The notes under the pieces: model-generated
The model's database searches: none
Told to the model about the DNA's origin: nothing
What the model saw: only the letters and a program-made list of their open reading frames with translations
Shown here: positions 1 to 7,541 of the stretch, piece after piece
Layout: each line of letters begins with the position of its first letter
Numbering within the stretch: the first letter of the stretch is position 1
Made by a program: the position numbers and the translations under genes
Source of the DNA: Caccovicinus sp051878975
Lineage (GTDB): Bacteria; Bacillota; Clostridia; Lachnospirales; Lachnospiraceae
DNA length: 64,000 nucleotides
Assembly (NCBI GenBank): GCA_051878975.1
Contig: JBJELD010000016.1
Location: forward strand, 1-64,000
Direction of reading: 5' to 3'

Positions 1-1094
1 ACCATGCTGGCAAAGGCGGTGGCCGGTGAGGCCAACGTGCCCTTCTTCTCCATGTCCGGTTCGGAATTTGTGGAGATGTTTGTGGGAATGGGTGCATCCA
101 AGGTTCGGGATCTGTTTAAACAGGCGAAGGAAAAAGCGCCCTGCATCGTTTTTATTGATGAGATTGATGCGATTGGCGGAAAGCGCAGCAGCGGAAATAT
201 GGGCGGCAACGATGAACGGGAACAGACGCTGAATCAGCTGCTCACGGAAATGGACGGCTTTGAAGGAAACAGTGGCGTGATCATTCTTGCGGCTACCAAC
301 CGGCCGGATTCACTGGACGCTGCCCTGACCCGGCCGGGCCGGTTTGACCGCCGTGTACCGGTGGAGCTGCCGGATTTAAAGGGCCGGGAAGAAATTCTCA
401 GGGTTCATGCGAATAAGATCAAGGTCGCGGAGGATGTGGATTTTTCCAAAATTGCCCGCATGGCATCCGGGGCCTCCGGAGCGGAGCTGGCCAATATTGT
501 CAATGAGGCGGCGCTGCGTGCTGTCCGGGAGGGCAGAAGCTATGCTTCAGAATTGGATCTGGAAGAAAGCATTGAGGTCGTAGTTGCTGGATATCAGAAG
601 AAAAATGCAATTCTTACGGATCAGGAAAAGCTGGTGGTGGCGTATCATGAAATCGGACATGCTCTGGTGGCTGCCCTGCAGACCGATTCTGCACCGGTGC
701 AGAAGAAGTTGTGTTCCATTCCATCAGTACCGGTGCCTCCAATGATATTGAGCAGGCCACAAAGCTGGCCCGTTCCATGGTAGCCCGTTATGGTATGAGT
801 GAGGATTTTGATATGGTTGCTTTTGAAAATGTGTCGAATCAGTACCTTGGCGGGGATGTTTCCCTTGCCTGCTCGGAAGAACTGCAGGCCAGGATCGATT
901 ATCAGGTTATCGAGCTGGTTCGGACGCAGCATGAAAAGGCAAAGAAAATTTTGCAGGACAATCGGAAGAAGCTGGATCAGCTGGCGCATTATCTGTATGA
1001 AAAGGAAACGATTACCGGGGAAGAGTTTATGCAGATTTTGCGGGCACAGGAATCAAGAAATGAAAGCGGATTACACAAAAATAACGGAAAATGA
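1..1094 (+). pseudogene. ftsH: ATP-dependent zinc metalloprotease FtsH, 3' part, broken by internal deletion and frameshift
   Basis: FtsH is a membrane-bound AAA+ protease that degrades misfolded and regulatory membrane proteins. The gene enters from outside the window. The visible part begins just after Walker A and includes Walker B (FIDEID), the second region of homology (TRPGRFDRR) and the zinc site HEIGH. Frame 1 then runs into unrelated residues and stops at 783. The rest of FtsH continues in frame 3 from about 709 (EEVVFHSISTGASNDIEQ) to the stop at 1094. Compared with family members, about 43 residues between APVQK and AAEEVV are missing. The join lies at a GCAGAAG stretch that could have been a short repeat on both sides. 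As written, protease and C-terminal helices cannot be one protein. It may be a true pseudogene or an assembly error. Confidence 0.85.
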
Positions 1095-1137
1095 TAAAAA
1101 TTGAAAAAATTGTAAGAGTTTTACCCGTCGCTGCCCC

Positions 1138-1166
1138 TTGACTTCACGGGAATAGCATGGTAGAGT
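1138..1166 (+). promoter_or_regulatory. Promoter of ssrA
   Basis: TTGACT (1138-1143), a 17-base spacer and TAGAGT (1161-1166). It lies about 50 bases before the mature tmRNA 5' end, as expected for a precursor that is trimmed. Confidence 0.6.
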
Positions 1167-1215
1167 ATAGAGTGTTCAGCAGCTTTTTGCTGCCTTGTCG
1201 GGGCGGCACCAGTAA

Positions 1216-1552
1216 GGGCTTGTACTGGTTTCGACGGGGATCATGCAGCTGGTGAAGCTATCCCCATGCGATGGGTTAAATGGCAAAATTAAATACAAAC
1301 GCTGAAGATAATTTAGCAATCGCTGCCTAATGGCAGCTGTCAGACTTAGCGCACCTGCACGCTGAGATCCTGGCATCGACGATGCAGGAAACGACACGCA
1401 GTAAGCTTTGCCTGCGCGGGCGTATCATGAAGCTACTGAAGTCATCAGGATGTCTGTTTTCGGGTGATGGAGGGAATGTCAAATAACCGACTATGATAGT
1501 AGAAGAACAGGGAATTGGTTTTCGGACAGGGGTTCGATTCCCCTCAGGTCCA
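1216..1552 (+). ncRNA. ssrA: tmRNA (transfer-messenger RNA)
   Basis: tmRNA rescues stalled ribosomes and tags the incomplete protein for proteolysis. The 5' end GGGCTTG pairs with CAGGTCC at 1545-1551 to form the tRNA-like acceptor stem. The conserved ACTGGTTTCGACGGGG follows. The T arm is AGGGG-TTCGATT-CCCCT at 1528-1544. The tag frame begins at the GCA resume codon at 1283 and ends at TAA 1328-1330, giving AKLNTNAEDNLAIAA. The terminal hydrophobic residues suit ClpXP-type degradation. The CCA end is not fully encoded. Confidence 0.95.
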
Positions 1553-1562
1553 CTTATGATGC

Positions 1563-1594
1563 AAAATCCGAACTCACTGAGTTCGGATTTTGTG
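1563..1594 (+). terminator. Intrinsic terminator after ssrA
   Basis: A perfect 13-bp stem (1563-1575 with 1579-1591), a 3-base loop and a TTTTGTG tail directly after the tmRNA. Confidence 0.85.
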
Positions 1595-1767
1595 CATTTA
1601 ACTCCGTGAAAGAATCTTTATTTTATGAGGGTTTTACCATGTTCAGGGATTAAAGGTAATCAAAAAGGCAATCAGACATGTGTTCGGGAATGTTTGTCTG
1701 CAAAGAAAGGAAATTCTGGACATCTAAATAAGTCCCACAATTGCAGCATACTATATAATGAAATCCA

Positions 1768-1827
1768 TTGACGTACAGAAAATTGTACGCTATAATGAAA
1801 ATGAGAAAAACGTACAGGAAATTGTAC
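1768..1827 (+). promoter_or_regulatory. yefM-yoeB promoter with two operator palindromes
   Basis: TTGACG (1768-1773), 17 bases, TATAAT (1791-1796). The spacer is almost filled by GTACAGAAAATTGTAC (1773-1788). A near copy, GTACAGGAAATTGTAC, lies at 1812-1827, 39 bases further on. Both have GTACA/TGTAC arms, like the TGTACA cores bound by E. coli YefM. Binding here should block RNA polymerase and so autoregulate the pair. Confidence 0.8.
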
Positions 1828-1844
1828 TTAAAGGAGGCGTTGAT

Positions 1845-2111
1845 ATGTTGGCGGTAAATTATACAAACCTTCGTGAAAATATGAAAACCTACATGGATAG
1901 AGTAACAGATGATTATGAAACTATGATAGTCACCAGAAAAGATAACCGTAATGTTGTTATGCTGTCGGAAGAGACTTACAACAATCTGATGGAAAATGCT
2001 TACCTTATGGGGAATAAAGCTAATTTTGATTGGCTGATGGAATCCAAAGCACAGTTAGACAAAGGCGCTGTTTCCACGCATAATCTGATTGAGGTAACTG
2101 AGAATGAATAA
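1845..2111 (+). CDS. yefM: Antitoxin, YefM / Phd family
   Basis: An 88-residue antitoxin that binds and neutralises YoeB and represses its own operon. The N-terminal Phd/YefM fold is recognisable from LAVNYTNLRENMKTYMDRV and the VVMLSEETYNNLMEN stretch. The C-terminal part (about 60-88) would wrap the toxin. The start at 1845 is chosen because AAGGAGG lies 8 bases upstream. A longer in-frame reading from 1758 would overlap the promoter and operators. It overlaps yoeB by 8 bases, so the two are translationally coupled. Confidence 0.92.
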   Translation: MLAVNYTNLRENMKTYMDRVTDDYETMIVTRKDNRNVVMLSEETYNNLMENAYLMGNKANFDWLMESKAQLDKGAVSTHNLIEVTENE

Positions 2112-2367
2112 ACTGTTTACTGATAACGGATGGGCGGATTATGTCTACTGGCAGACAGAGGACAGAAAGACACTCAAAAAAATCAATGCTCTCATAGAAG
2201 ATATATGCAAAAATGGAAATGAGGGAATCGGTAAGCCGGAAGCATTAAAGGGGAATTTAGCTGGTTTCTGGAGCAGACGGATCAATGACAAAGACAGGCT
2301 GATTTACAAAATTGATGAAAACAATGTGTATATCTTGGCTTGCAGATATCACTATGAAGATACGTAA
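2104..2367 (+). CDS. yoeB: Toxin YoeB, ribosome-dependent mRNA interferase
   Basis: An 87-residue RelE-fold endoribonuclease that cleaves mRNA in the ribosomal A site. It aligns along its whole length with E. coli YoeB. The catalytic residues are visible: Glu in KPEALKGNL (about 46), Arg in FWSRRI (about 65), and the terminal RYHY with His and Tyr. No damage is seen, so the module should be active. It overlaps yefM by 8 bases and is followed by a terminator, giving a self-contained type II toxin-antitoxin operon. Confidence 0.95.
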   Translation: MNKLFTDNGWADYVYWQTEDRKTLKKINALIEDICKNGNEGIGKPEALKGNLAGFWSRRINDKDRLIYKIDENNVYILACRYHYEDT

Positions 2368-2373
2368 AAAATT

Positions 2374-2418
2374 AAAGCACCAATGGAAGGAAACATAAAT
2401 CCTTCGATGGTGCTTTTT
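2374..2418 (+). terminator. Intrinsic terminator after yoeB
   Basis: AAAGCACCA and GGAAGGA at 2374-2391 pair with TCCTT and TGGTGCTTT at 2400-2416, and a T run follows. Confidence 0.8.
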
Positions 2419-2533
2419 AATTTCCAAGCGCGGGGTAAAATCCACCGCGCCAGCAACTTGGTACAATAAGCCTTTTGACAATCATGCAGCACATAAAGAA
2501 GTCTCTGCATGACTGGATATTGATAAAATTTCG

Positions 2534-2686
2534 CATCTGCGCTCAGCAGGCGAAAAGGCGCTTGACAGAATGCGCAGATGGAGGTATATTAATGGAAGTT
2601 AGTTTTAACTAACAAACAAAGCACACAAATCTGCGGGTATGGTATCATATCCGTTATTCTAAAACAGAAGGTTAGTTCAAACTAAC
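2534..2686 (+). promoter_or_regulatory. Strong promoter with two GTTAGTT palindromes upstream of the DUF3793-flavodoxin pair
   Basis: TTGACA (2562-2567), 17 bases, TATATT (2585-2590). GTTAGTTTTAACTAAC (2598-2613) follows the -10, and GTTAGTTCAAACTAAC (2671-2686) lies 73 bases further on. Both are perfect 7+2+7 palindromes. Another inverted repeat, CATCTGCGC (2534-2542) and GCGCAGATG (2572-2580), flanks the -35. The rest of the 2419-2744 gap shows a GCGCGG/CCGCGC hairpin near 2428-2450 and no supported gene. The regulator is unknown. A metal-responsive DtxR-type or a MarR-type repressor is a guess. Confidence 0.75.
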
Positions 2687-2744
2687 AAAGCTGCAGCCAG
2701 TGTTCAAGTAAGTGTATCAAATATTGCAGGAAAGGAAGAATGTC

Positions 2745-3299
2745 ATGCTGGAAGAAGCAATTGTTGAATTTTGTTCACCTACTCTCGCAGGGCTTAAAAC
2801 AGCCGGTATGTTCAGTTATCGTTTTGCATCGGAGAAAGAGCTTATGCAGGAATTGAAAACAGGGAATGAAAAACTGAATTCGAAAGGAGTACAAATTGAA
2901 ATCCTGAAACAGGAGGGATCCCGTGCTTTGGTCTATGTATACCGGAAATCGCGGCTGGAAGCGGATCTGAAAGAGGAAGAGGCGAGAACGCTTCTGAAAA
3001 GTCTCGGGTATGAGGAGCTTGGATGGCGGGAGTATCTGGAGCAGCTGAAAGGCCGCCTTCAGGAATACGATTGTTTTCCGCATGAAATCGGACTGTTTCT
3101 GGGCTACCCTCTGTGTGATGTGGTCGGCTTTATTGAACAAAAAGGGCAGAATTATAAGTGTGCCGGGCTGTGGAAAGCTTATGGAAATGAAAAGGAAATG
3201 ACAAAAGTATTTCAGAAACTGAAAAAATGCCGGGAAATTTATGGAAGATTGTTTTCCGAAGGAAGGTCAATCATGCAGCTTACCGTAGCAGCATGTTGA
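2745..3299 (+). CDS. DUF3793 family protein
   Basis: A 184-residue cytoplasmic protein of the DUF3793 family, common in Clostridia and of unknown function. Typical pieces are CSPTLAGLKTAGMFSY near the start and HEIGLFLGYPLCDVVGFIEQKG near residue 110-130. The start at 2745 follows GGAAAGGAAG; an in-frame GTG at 2712 has no such site. It lies 29 bases before a flavodoxin gene, and both share the promoter with two GTTAGTT palindromes. The pairing suggests a redox or metal role, but no catalytic residues can be named. Confidence 0.85.
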   Translation: MLEEAIVEFCSPTLAGLKTAGMFSYRFASEKELMQELKTGNEKLNSKGVQIEILKQEGSRALVYVYRKSRLEADLKEEEARTLLKSLGYEELGWREYLEQLKGRLQEYDCFPHEIGLFLGYPLCDVVGFIEQKGQNYKCAGLWKAYGNEKEMTKVFQKLKKCREIYGRLFSEGRSIMQLTVAAC

Positions 3300-3328
3300 T
3301 ATATATTGAAAAAGAAAGGTGGATTACT

Positions 3329-3757
3329 ATGAGTAAAGCAGCAGTCGTATATTGGAGCGGAACAGGCAACACGCAGGCCATGGCGGACGCCGTGGCGGAG
3401 GGCGCAAAGAGCGCCGGCGCAGAAGTGTCGGTATTTTCCTGTGCAGAATTTGCTCCTGATCAGGTAGCGGAGTTTGATGCCATTGCGTTTGGCTGCCCGG
3501 CGATGGGGGCTGAGGTTCTGGAGGAAGGAGAATTTAATCCGATGTTTACGGAGTGTGAAGTTCTGCTTTCCGGGAAGAAGATTGTATTGTTTGGCTCCTA
3601 CGGATGGGGGACCGGTGAATGGATGGAATCCTGGGAGGAACGCTGCAGAGCAGACGGTGCAGTACTTGCCGCTGACAGTGTGATCTGCCAGGATGCGCCG
3701 GGAGAAGAAGAACTTGAAGCGTGCAGAAATTTAGGAAAGAGTTTGATTGAAAAATAA
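3329..3757 (+). CDS. Flavodoxin
   Basis: A 142-residue short-chain flavodoxin, a soluble FMN electron carrier that replaces ferredoxin, typically under iron limitation. The FMN-phosphate loop is SGTGNTQ (about residues 10-16), and the aromatic/glycine loop FGSYGWGTGEWM lies near residues 90-101. It starts at ATG 3329 after AAAGGTGG. It is second in the operon after the DUF3793 gene and followed by a hairpin. Confidence 0.93.
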   Translation: MSKAAVVYWSGTGNTQAMADAVAEGAKSAGAEVSVFSCAEFAPDQVAEFDAIAFGCPAMGAEVLEEGEFNPMFTECEVLLSGKKIVLFGSYGWGTGEWMESWEERCRADGAVLAADSVICQDAPGEEELEACRNLGKSLIEK

Positions 3758-3772
3758 GAAAAAACAGATGGC

Positions 3773-3806
3773 GGGGCCGCAGATAACATTCGTTATCTGC
3801 GGCCCC
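3773..3806 (-). terminator. Strong hairpin between converging genes
   Basis: A perfect 15-bp stem (3773-3787 with 3792-3806) with a 4-base loop. On the minus strand it is followed within a few bases by a TTTTTT run, so it best serves the small minus-strand gene. It may also stop transcription from the flavodoxin gene. Confidence 0.7.
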
Positions 3807-3819
3807 GTGCATCAGGTGC

Positions 3820-3963
3820 TCATCCTTCCTTCACGATTTCTTCAAGAACCCGGATCAGGTCGTGAATCGTGAGAAGCTGTACATCCCGTTCCAGAATCTG
3901 ATTTTTCAGACTGATGGAAAGCTCTTCAAATTTTGGCCGTACGGCCGGAGAAATATAGGACAT
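3820..3963 (-). CDS. Small protein of 47 residues, unknown function
   Basis: A short minus-strand gene reading MSYISPAVRPKFEELSISLK and ending IRVLEEIVKEG. It starts at ATG 3963, about 9 bases after AGGTG, and stops at 3820. It looks mostly helical, with alternating charged and leucine/isoleucine residues. It is the second gene after the proline-rich gene (40-base gap), and a strong hairpin with a T run follows. I do not recognise a function. Its organisation and the possible sigma-K promoter upstream suggest a spore-related role, which is inference. Confidence 0.7.
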   Translation of the reverse strand: MSYISPAVRPKFEELSISLKNQILERDVQLLTIHDLIRVLEEIVKEG

Positions 3964-4003
3964 TTCTGATCACCTCAGAAACAGTATTCCCGGAAAAATC
4001 AAA

Positions 4004-4264
4004 TTAATACGGCCATGGGCGGCCGCCTGGTCTGGGAGGTCTGGGAGGCCTGGGAGGCCTGGGAGGTTCCGGCCGCGGTGGTCTGGGAGGTCTGGGAGGC
4101 TTTGGCGGCTCCGGTCCAGGCGGCGGTCCCTGCCAGAACGGCGGCCAGAAGAAAGGAGGCCGGGATGGCTGGCATGGCCGGCAGGGCGGGCAGAAGGGGC
4201 CGGAACATGGTCTGCAGATACCGCAGGGCTGCTGCCATTGAGCGGAAAAGATTCGGTCAGACAT
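4004..4264 (-). CDS. Cysteine- and proline-rich small protein, possible spore-surface protein
   Basis: An 86-residue protein. Residues 14-34 carry six cysteines in CxxC-like spacing (CGICRPC, CPPCRPC). The second half is almost only Pro and Arg in PPRPPRPPR units and ends GGRPWPY. The repeats come from a TCTGGGAGG-like tandem array on the plus strand. ATG 4264 follows AAAAGGA. A possible sigma-K promoter lies 20 bases upstream. Low-complexity Cys/Pro-rich proteins are common in spore coats of Clostridia. Other frames over the repeat are also open, so the choice rests on the start site and the neighbouring gene. Confidence 0.6.
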   Translation of the reverse strand: MSDRIFSAQWQQPCGICRPCSGPFCPPCRPCQPSRPPFFWPPFWQGPPPGPEPPKPPRPPRPPRPEPPRPPRPPRPPRPGGRPWPY

Positions 4265-4283
4265 AGGAAAATCCTTTTTGTTT

Positions 4284-4310
4284 TATCATATGCGTGGTCC
4301 GGAAGGCGGT
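4284..4310 (-). promoter_or_regulatory. Possible sigma-K promoter
   Basis: On the minus strand AC (4310-4309), 16 bases, then CATATGATA (4292-4284), which fits the late mother-cell pattern AC-N16/17-CATANNNTA. The -35 part is only two bases, so chance is possible. Confidence 0.4.
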
Positions 4311-4322
4311 TCAAAGAAATAG

Positions 4323-4472
4323 AAATCCGGGTTCCGAAAACTGGAGGTCTATCACATTTCCGGGATTGCCGAAGCATTGAAGCTGGGTGTTCCAGGGCAG
4401 CAGGATGTTCCCTTCATGAAAGCGGGGCTGAAAAAGGAGGAAGCCGCCAGGCGTTACCCTGACGGCTTATGA
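4323..4472 (+). pseudogene. Short protein-like remnant
   Basis: A 49-codon open stretch without a start codon, reading RKLEVYHISGIAEALKLGV and ending EEAARRYPDGL. The composition looks like real protein, but I do not recognise a family. It may be the end of a lost gene. The rest of 4265-4683 holds the promoters of the flanking genes and nothing else supported. Confidence 0.25.
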
Positions 4473-4620
4473 TTATGAAAAAAGTTTTTTGTTAAGCATT
4501 CGTTATTTCTGACTTTTAGTATAGAGGAAAGATATGGAAAAAGTTTGATGGGATTGTAACAAAAATATGAACAGAAATCGGATTTCGGTTTTGTTTCGCC
4601 TTTTTTCCACACAATTAAAT

Positions 4621-4649
4621 TTTACAAATCGGGAAATCTATTATATACT
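4621..4649 (+). promoter_or_regulatory. Promoter of the symporter gene
   Basis: TTTACA (4621-4626), 17 bases, TATACT (4644-4649), 34 bases before the start codon. Confidence 0.7.
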
Positions 4650-4683
4650 GGATGATGTGCTGAAAAAAACTTGGGGAGGACAT

Positions 4684-6165
4684 ATGACAAAACTGATTGA
4701 AACGATTTATCATTTTTTGTGGGGCGATTTGTTTGCGGTTCCGCTGCCGGGCGGTGAGGAGATCCGGCTGTCTCTTCTGGTTCTGCTTCTGATTCCCACC
4801 GGAATCTATTTTTCGGTGCGGACAAGATTTCTTCCGATCCGGCTGTTTCCGGATATGATCAGGGCAGTGCTGGAAAAGGGAGGCGATAAGGGAAAACGAA
4901 AAGAAAGCTCCCTGTCTGCATTCCAGACGCTGGTGGTATCGACGGCTACCCGGGTGGGGATGGGAAACCTGGTCGGTGTGGTGGCGGCGATTTCGGCAGG
5001 CGGTGCGGGAGCGGTATTCTGGATGTGGATTTCCGCGCTGATCGGTTCTTCGACTGCTTTTATAGAAGCAACTCTTGCGCAGCTTTATAAGGAAAAGGAT
5101 CCTCTTTACGGCGGTTACCGGGGCGGTCCGGCATATTATATCCATCACTTTATTGAGGAGAAGCGGGGCGGAAAAAAGCGCCGATACGTTTTGCTGGCCG
5201 TGCTGTTTGCTGTGTCCGGTCTGATTTGCTGGTGCGGAATCAGCCAGGTTATCAGCAATTCCGTAACCTCTGCTTTTCAAAATGCTTTTCAGATTCCTCC
5301 GCTGTTTACGACTGTCGCGCTGGTGGCTCTGGCAGCAATCATTGTACTGCGAAAAAACGCGACGGTGAAGGTTCTGGATGTTCTGGTTCCGCTGATGGCA
5401 GGTGTGTATCTGCTTTTGACTGCAGGGCTGATTCTGCTTCATATCCGGCAGCTGCCGTCCGTGCTCGAGCGGATTTTTGCCGAGGCCTTCGGCATTCGCC
5501 AGGCTGTGGCCGGCGGCTTCGGCACGGTGCTGATGAATGGAGTAAAGCGCGGCCTGTTTTCCAATGAGGCAGGTTCCGGATCGGCTCCCTGTGCGGCAGC
5601 GGCGGCTGAGACCGATCATCCGGCCAAGGTGGGATTGGTGCAGGCACTGGGGGTTTTCATTGATACGATCCTGATCTGCAGCTGTACCGCCATGATCATG
5701 CTGCTGGCTCCGGCCGAACAGACGGACGGTCTGGTTGGAATGGATCTTCTGCAGGCTGCCATGAATTACCATATGGGGCGGTTTGGCGTGATTTTTGTTG
5801 CGGTGATCCTGGGGCTGTTCAGTTTTTCCACCTTTATCGGTGTTCTGTACTATGCTCGTTCTAATGTAGCCTATCTGTTCGGCGATACCTGGCTTGCCCA
5901 GACTGCTTATAAGATACTGGCTCTTGTCATGCTGTTTATCGGCGGGCTTGCGGCATATACGATCGTCTGGGATCTGGGAGATGTAGGAGTCGGCTTGATG
6001 ACAGTGTTCAATCTTTCTATGTTGTTTCCGCTGTCCGGGCAGGCGCTGGCAGCACTCCGTTCTTATGAGGAACTGTATAAAAATAAGAAAGGGCGGCGGG
6101 CTTCAGCGGAGGAAGGCAGCCGGAAAGGATCGAGATGCGAAACAAGAGAAGAAAACTGCAGCTGA
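4684..6165 (+). CDS. Sodium:alanine/glycine symporter, AGCS family
   Basis: A 493-residue inner-membrane symporter that takes up alanine, glycine or a similar small amino acid with sodium. The family signature is clear: STATRVGMGNLVGVVAAISAGGAGA near residues 86-110, with hydrophobic helices throughout. KRGLFSNEAGSGSAPCAAAAA follows near residues 280-300. The start at 4684 has GGGGAGGA in front; a longer in-frame reading from 4567 would run through the promoter. The C-terminal tail is charged. The next gene overlaps it by 31 bases, so the two are probably co-translated. Confidence 0.92.
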   Translation: MTKLIETIYHFLWGDLFAVPLPGGEEIRLSLLVLLLIPTGIYFSVRTRFLPIRLFPDMIRAVLEKGGDKGKRKESSLSAFQTLVVSTATRVGMGNLVGVVAAISAGGAGAVFWMWISALIGSSTAFIEATLAQLYKEKDPLYGGYRGGPAYYIHHFIEEKRGGKKRRYVLLAVLFAVSGLICWCGISQVISNSVTSAFQNAFQIPPLFTTVALVALAAIIVLRKNATVKVLDVLVPLMAGVYLLLTAGLILLHIRQLPSVLERIFAEAFGIRQAVAGGFGTVLMNGVKRGLFSNEAGSGSAPCAAAAAETDHPAKVGLVQALGVFIDTILICSCTAMIMLLAPAEQTDGLVGMDLLQAAMNYHMGRFGVIFVAVILGLFSFSTFIGVLYYARSNVAYLFGDTWLAQTAYKILALVMLFIGGLAAYTIVWDLGDVGVGLMTVFNLSMLFPLSGQALAALRSYEELYKNKKGRRASAEEGSRKGSRCETREENCS

Positions 6166-6548
6166 CTGGCTTCACCATCGTGGTGCTGTTGATTTTGGGC
6201 TGGCAGCTGGTCGGAGGTCATAGAGCTCCGAAACAGGAACTGCTGTTCGGAAAAGGCCAGGCGGTTACTTTATATGTGAAAACGGAAGCAGGAGAAGAGC
6301 CGGTGGTAGACTGGGAGCGTTATTTCCCGGAGGAAGACTATGATCCACAGAAATTTTCCTGCCAGATTCCGGAGGATACCGTCTGTACGCCCGGTGTTTA
6401 TGAAATTCCGGTATTTTATGATGGGAAGGAGACTGGCTGTCAGATCGAGCTGACGGTGGAGGAGCAGAAAAAGGACCGGGAGGAGACGGCAGTTTCGTGG
6501 CCGGAGGACGGAGAGATTCTGGCTCCGCAGCAGAGGGATGGTGAATAG
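6135..6548 (+). CDS. Membrane-anchored small protein, unknown function
   Basis: A 137-residue protein with a basic N terminus (MRNKRRK), one hydrophobic segment at about residues 10-27 and an outside domain rich in acidic residues and beta-like stretches (PGVYEIPVFYDGKE). No catalytic motif or known family is recognised. The reading starts inside the symporter gene, after AAAGGATCGAG, and a terminator follows. The overlap suggests an accessory to the symporter, but this is inference. Confidence 0.65.
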   Translation: MRNKRRKLQLTGFTIVVLLILGWQLVGGHRAPKQELLFGKGQAVTLYVKTEAGEEPVVDWERYFPEEDYDPQKFSCQIPEDTVCTPGVYEIPVFYDGKETGCQIELTVEEQKKDREETAVSWPEDGEILAPQQRDGE

Positions 6549-6555
6549 AAAAAAG

Positions 6556-6604
6556 AAATACCGCCATACGGAACGGTAAAGCTGTTTCATATGACGGTAT
6601 TTTT
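6556..6604 (+). terminator. Intrinsic terminator
   Basis: AAATACCG near 6556 pairs with CGGTATTT near 6594-6601, extended by CATA/TATG, and ends in TTTTTGT. The gap from 6605 to 6876 holds a possible promoter (TTGCAG 6660, TATAAT 6682) and a short open stretch (6697-6786) without a ribosome site. I see no supported gene there. Confidence 0.75.
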
Positions 6605-6876
6605 GTCGTTTTCTGCGGAGAAAAATTCCGACAGAAAGCGAGGAAAATGACAAGGGTGATTGCAGAACCGGATTATTTTGATATAATAAGTGCAAGGTGC
6701 TTGTGCTGCAGGCGCTGGATACGGAAGACCTGACCGGCCTTCTGAGGAGGGAAAAGAAAGAGAACAGAAAGCAAGACCAAGAATGAGCGAAAACGAATCC
6801 GGAACGAACCCCGGAATGCCGGGTATGGTCTGTCGAGCAGACCGGTACCAGGGAAGACGCTTCCTGAAAGAAATGG

Positions 6877-7095
6877 TTACAGGATCTGGTCGTCTTCCGA
6901 GAAAACATATGTGGCGATATCCTCTACATTACAGTTTAGAATCCGGCACAGATCATTCATTGTGGTGGTCGTGATTGGCTGGTTTTTCCGAAGCCGGTCA
7001 ATGGTGGAACTGGAAATTTTATATTTGTGGATCAGGGTGTATGTAGATTCACCGGCTGATTTCAGGGTTTTCCAGAACGGGTCATATTGAATCAT
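6877..7095 (-). CDS. Small XRE-family transcriptional regulator
   Basis: A 72-residue single-domain Cro/CI-like DNA-binding protein. The helix-turn-helix covers about residues 20-55: YTLIHKYKISSSTIDRLRKN followed by TTTTMNDLCRILNCNVEDI. No other domain is present. It is divergent from the 75-residue gene at 7236, with 140 bases between. That space holds the 10-base palindrome GACTATAGTC over the neighbour's -35, a plausible operator for this protein. Confidence 0.85.
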   Translation of the reverse strand: MIQYDPFWKTLKSAGESTYTLIHKYKISSSTIDRLRKNQPITTTTMNDLCRILNCNVEDIATYVFSEDDQIL

Positions 7096-7174
7096 ATTCG
7101 TTCTTCGCTTTCAAAGTCAATAAGTAGTTGGTTGGGAAGCTTCATATCTAACATTTTAGAGAATGGTCATCACA

Positions 7175-7203
7175 TTGACTATAGTCGGTATTTGGACTAT
7201 AAT
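7175..7203 (+). promoter_or_regulatory. Promoter with palindromic operator for the 75-residue gene
   Basis: TTGACT (7175-7180), 17 bases, TATAAT (7198-7203). GACTATAGTC (7177-7186) is a perfect palindrome across the -35, and GACTATA is repeated at the -10. Confidence 0.75.
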
Positions 7204-7235
7204 AGCACAGGAAAAGAAAATAAGAGGGGAGTGTA

Positions 7236-7463
7236 ATGGCAGTGGAAGAGAAATTTTTATCAGAGGAACAAAAACGGGAGGAATTGCAGAAGGATCTGGA
7301 AAAGCAAGCCAGAACTGCCATGCGGGTAATAGATTTTATCATGGAAGATGACGAAACCTTTTTCCATGAGATCACGGAAGGCTTGACTGATGAGGAGATG
7401 GAGGAATATCTGAAAGAATGTCCGGAAGACCGGAAATATTGGGAAAAAGATCATAAACGCTGA
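7236..7463 (+). CDS. Small acidic helical protein, unknown function
   Basis: A 75-residue protein, strongly charged and probably all helical, with many Glu and Lys residues and the run LTDEEMEEYLKECPEDRKYW. It starts at ATG 7236 after GAGGGGAG. No family is recognised. It faces the small XRE regulator, and its promoter carries a likely operator, so it is probably that regulator's target or partner. Confidence 0.65.
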   Translation: MAVEEKFLSEEQKREELQKDLEKQARTAMRVIDFIMEDDETFFHEITEGLTDEEMEEYLKECPEDRKYWEKDHKR

Positions 7464-7503
7464 AAAATATGTGAAAAATTGACAGGAAAGCCGGAAAACA
7501 TGG

Positions 7504-7532
7504 TTGCCTTTTGTAAAAAAGAAGGATATAAT
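7504..7532 (+). promoter_or_regulatory. Promoter of the guanine riboswitch transcript
   Basis: TTGCCT (7504-7509), 17 bases, TATAAT (7527-7532), ten bases before the aptamer. Confidence 0.7.
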
Positions 7533-7541
7533 GGAGGTATG

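Noticed and set aside
1..1094. Programmed frameshift in ftsH
   Set aside because: The break removes about 43 conserved residues, so a ribosomal shift could not restore the protein.
4015..4120. CRISPR array
   Set aside because: The short repeats are contiguous and code for PPR units; there are no spacers and no cas genes in the window.
4015..4266. Plus-strand open frame with WEVWEAWEAWEV repeats
   Set aside because: It is the complement of the proline-rich gene; no ribosome site and an unusual Trp-rich composition.
6697..6786. GTG-started 29-codon open frame
   Set aside because: No ribosome site and no recognisable protein; at most a remnant.
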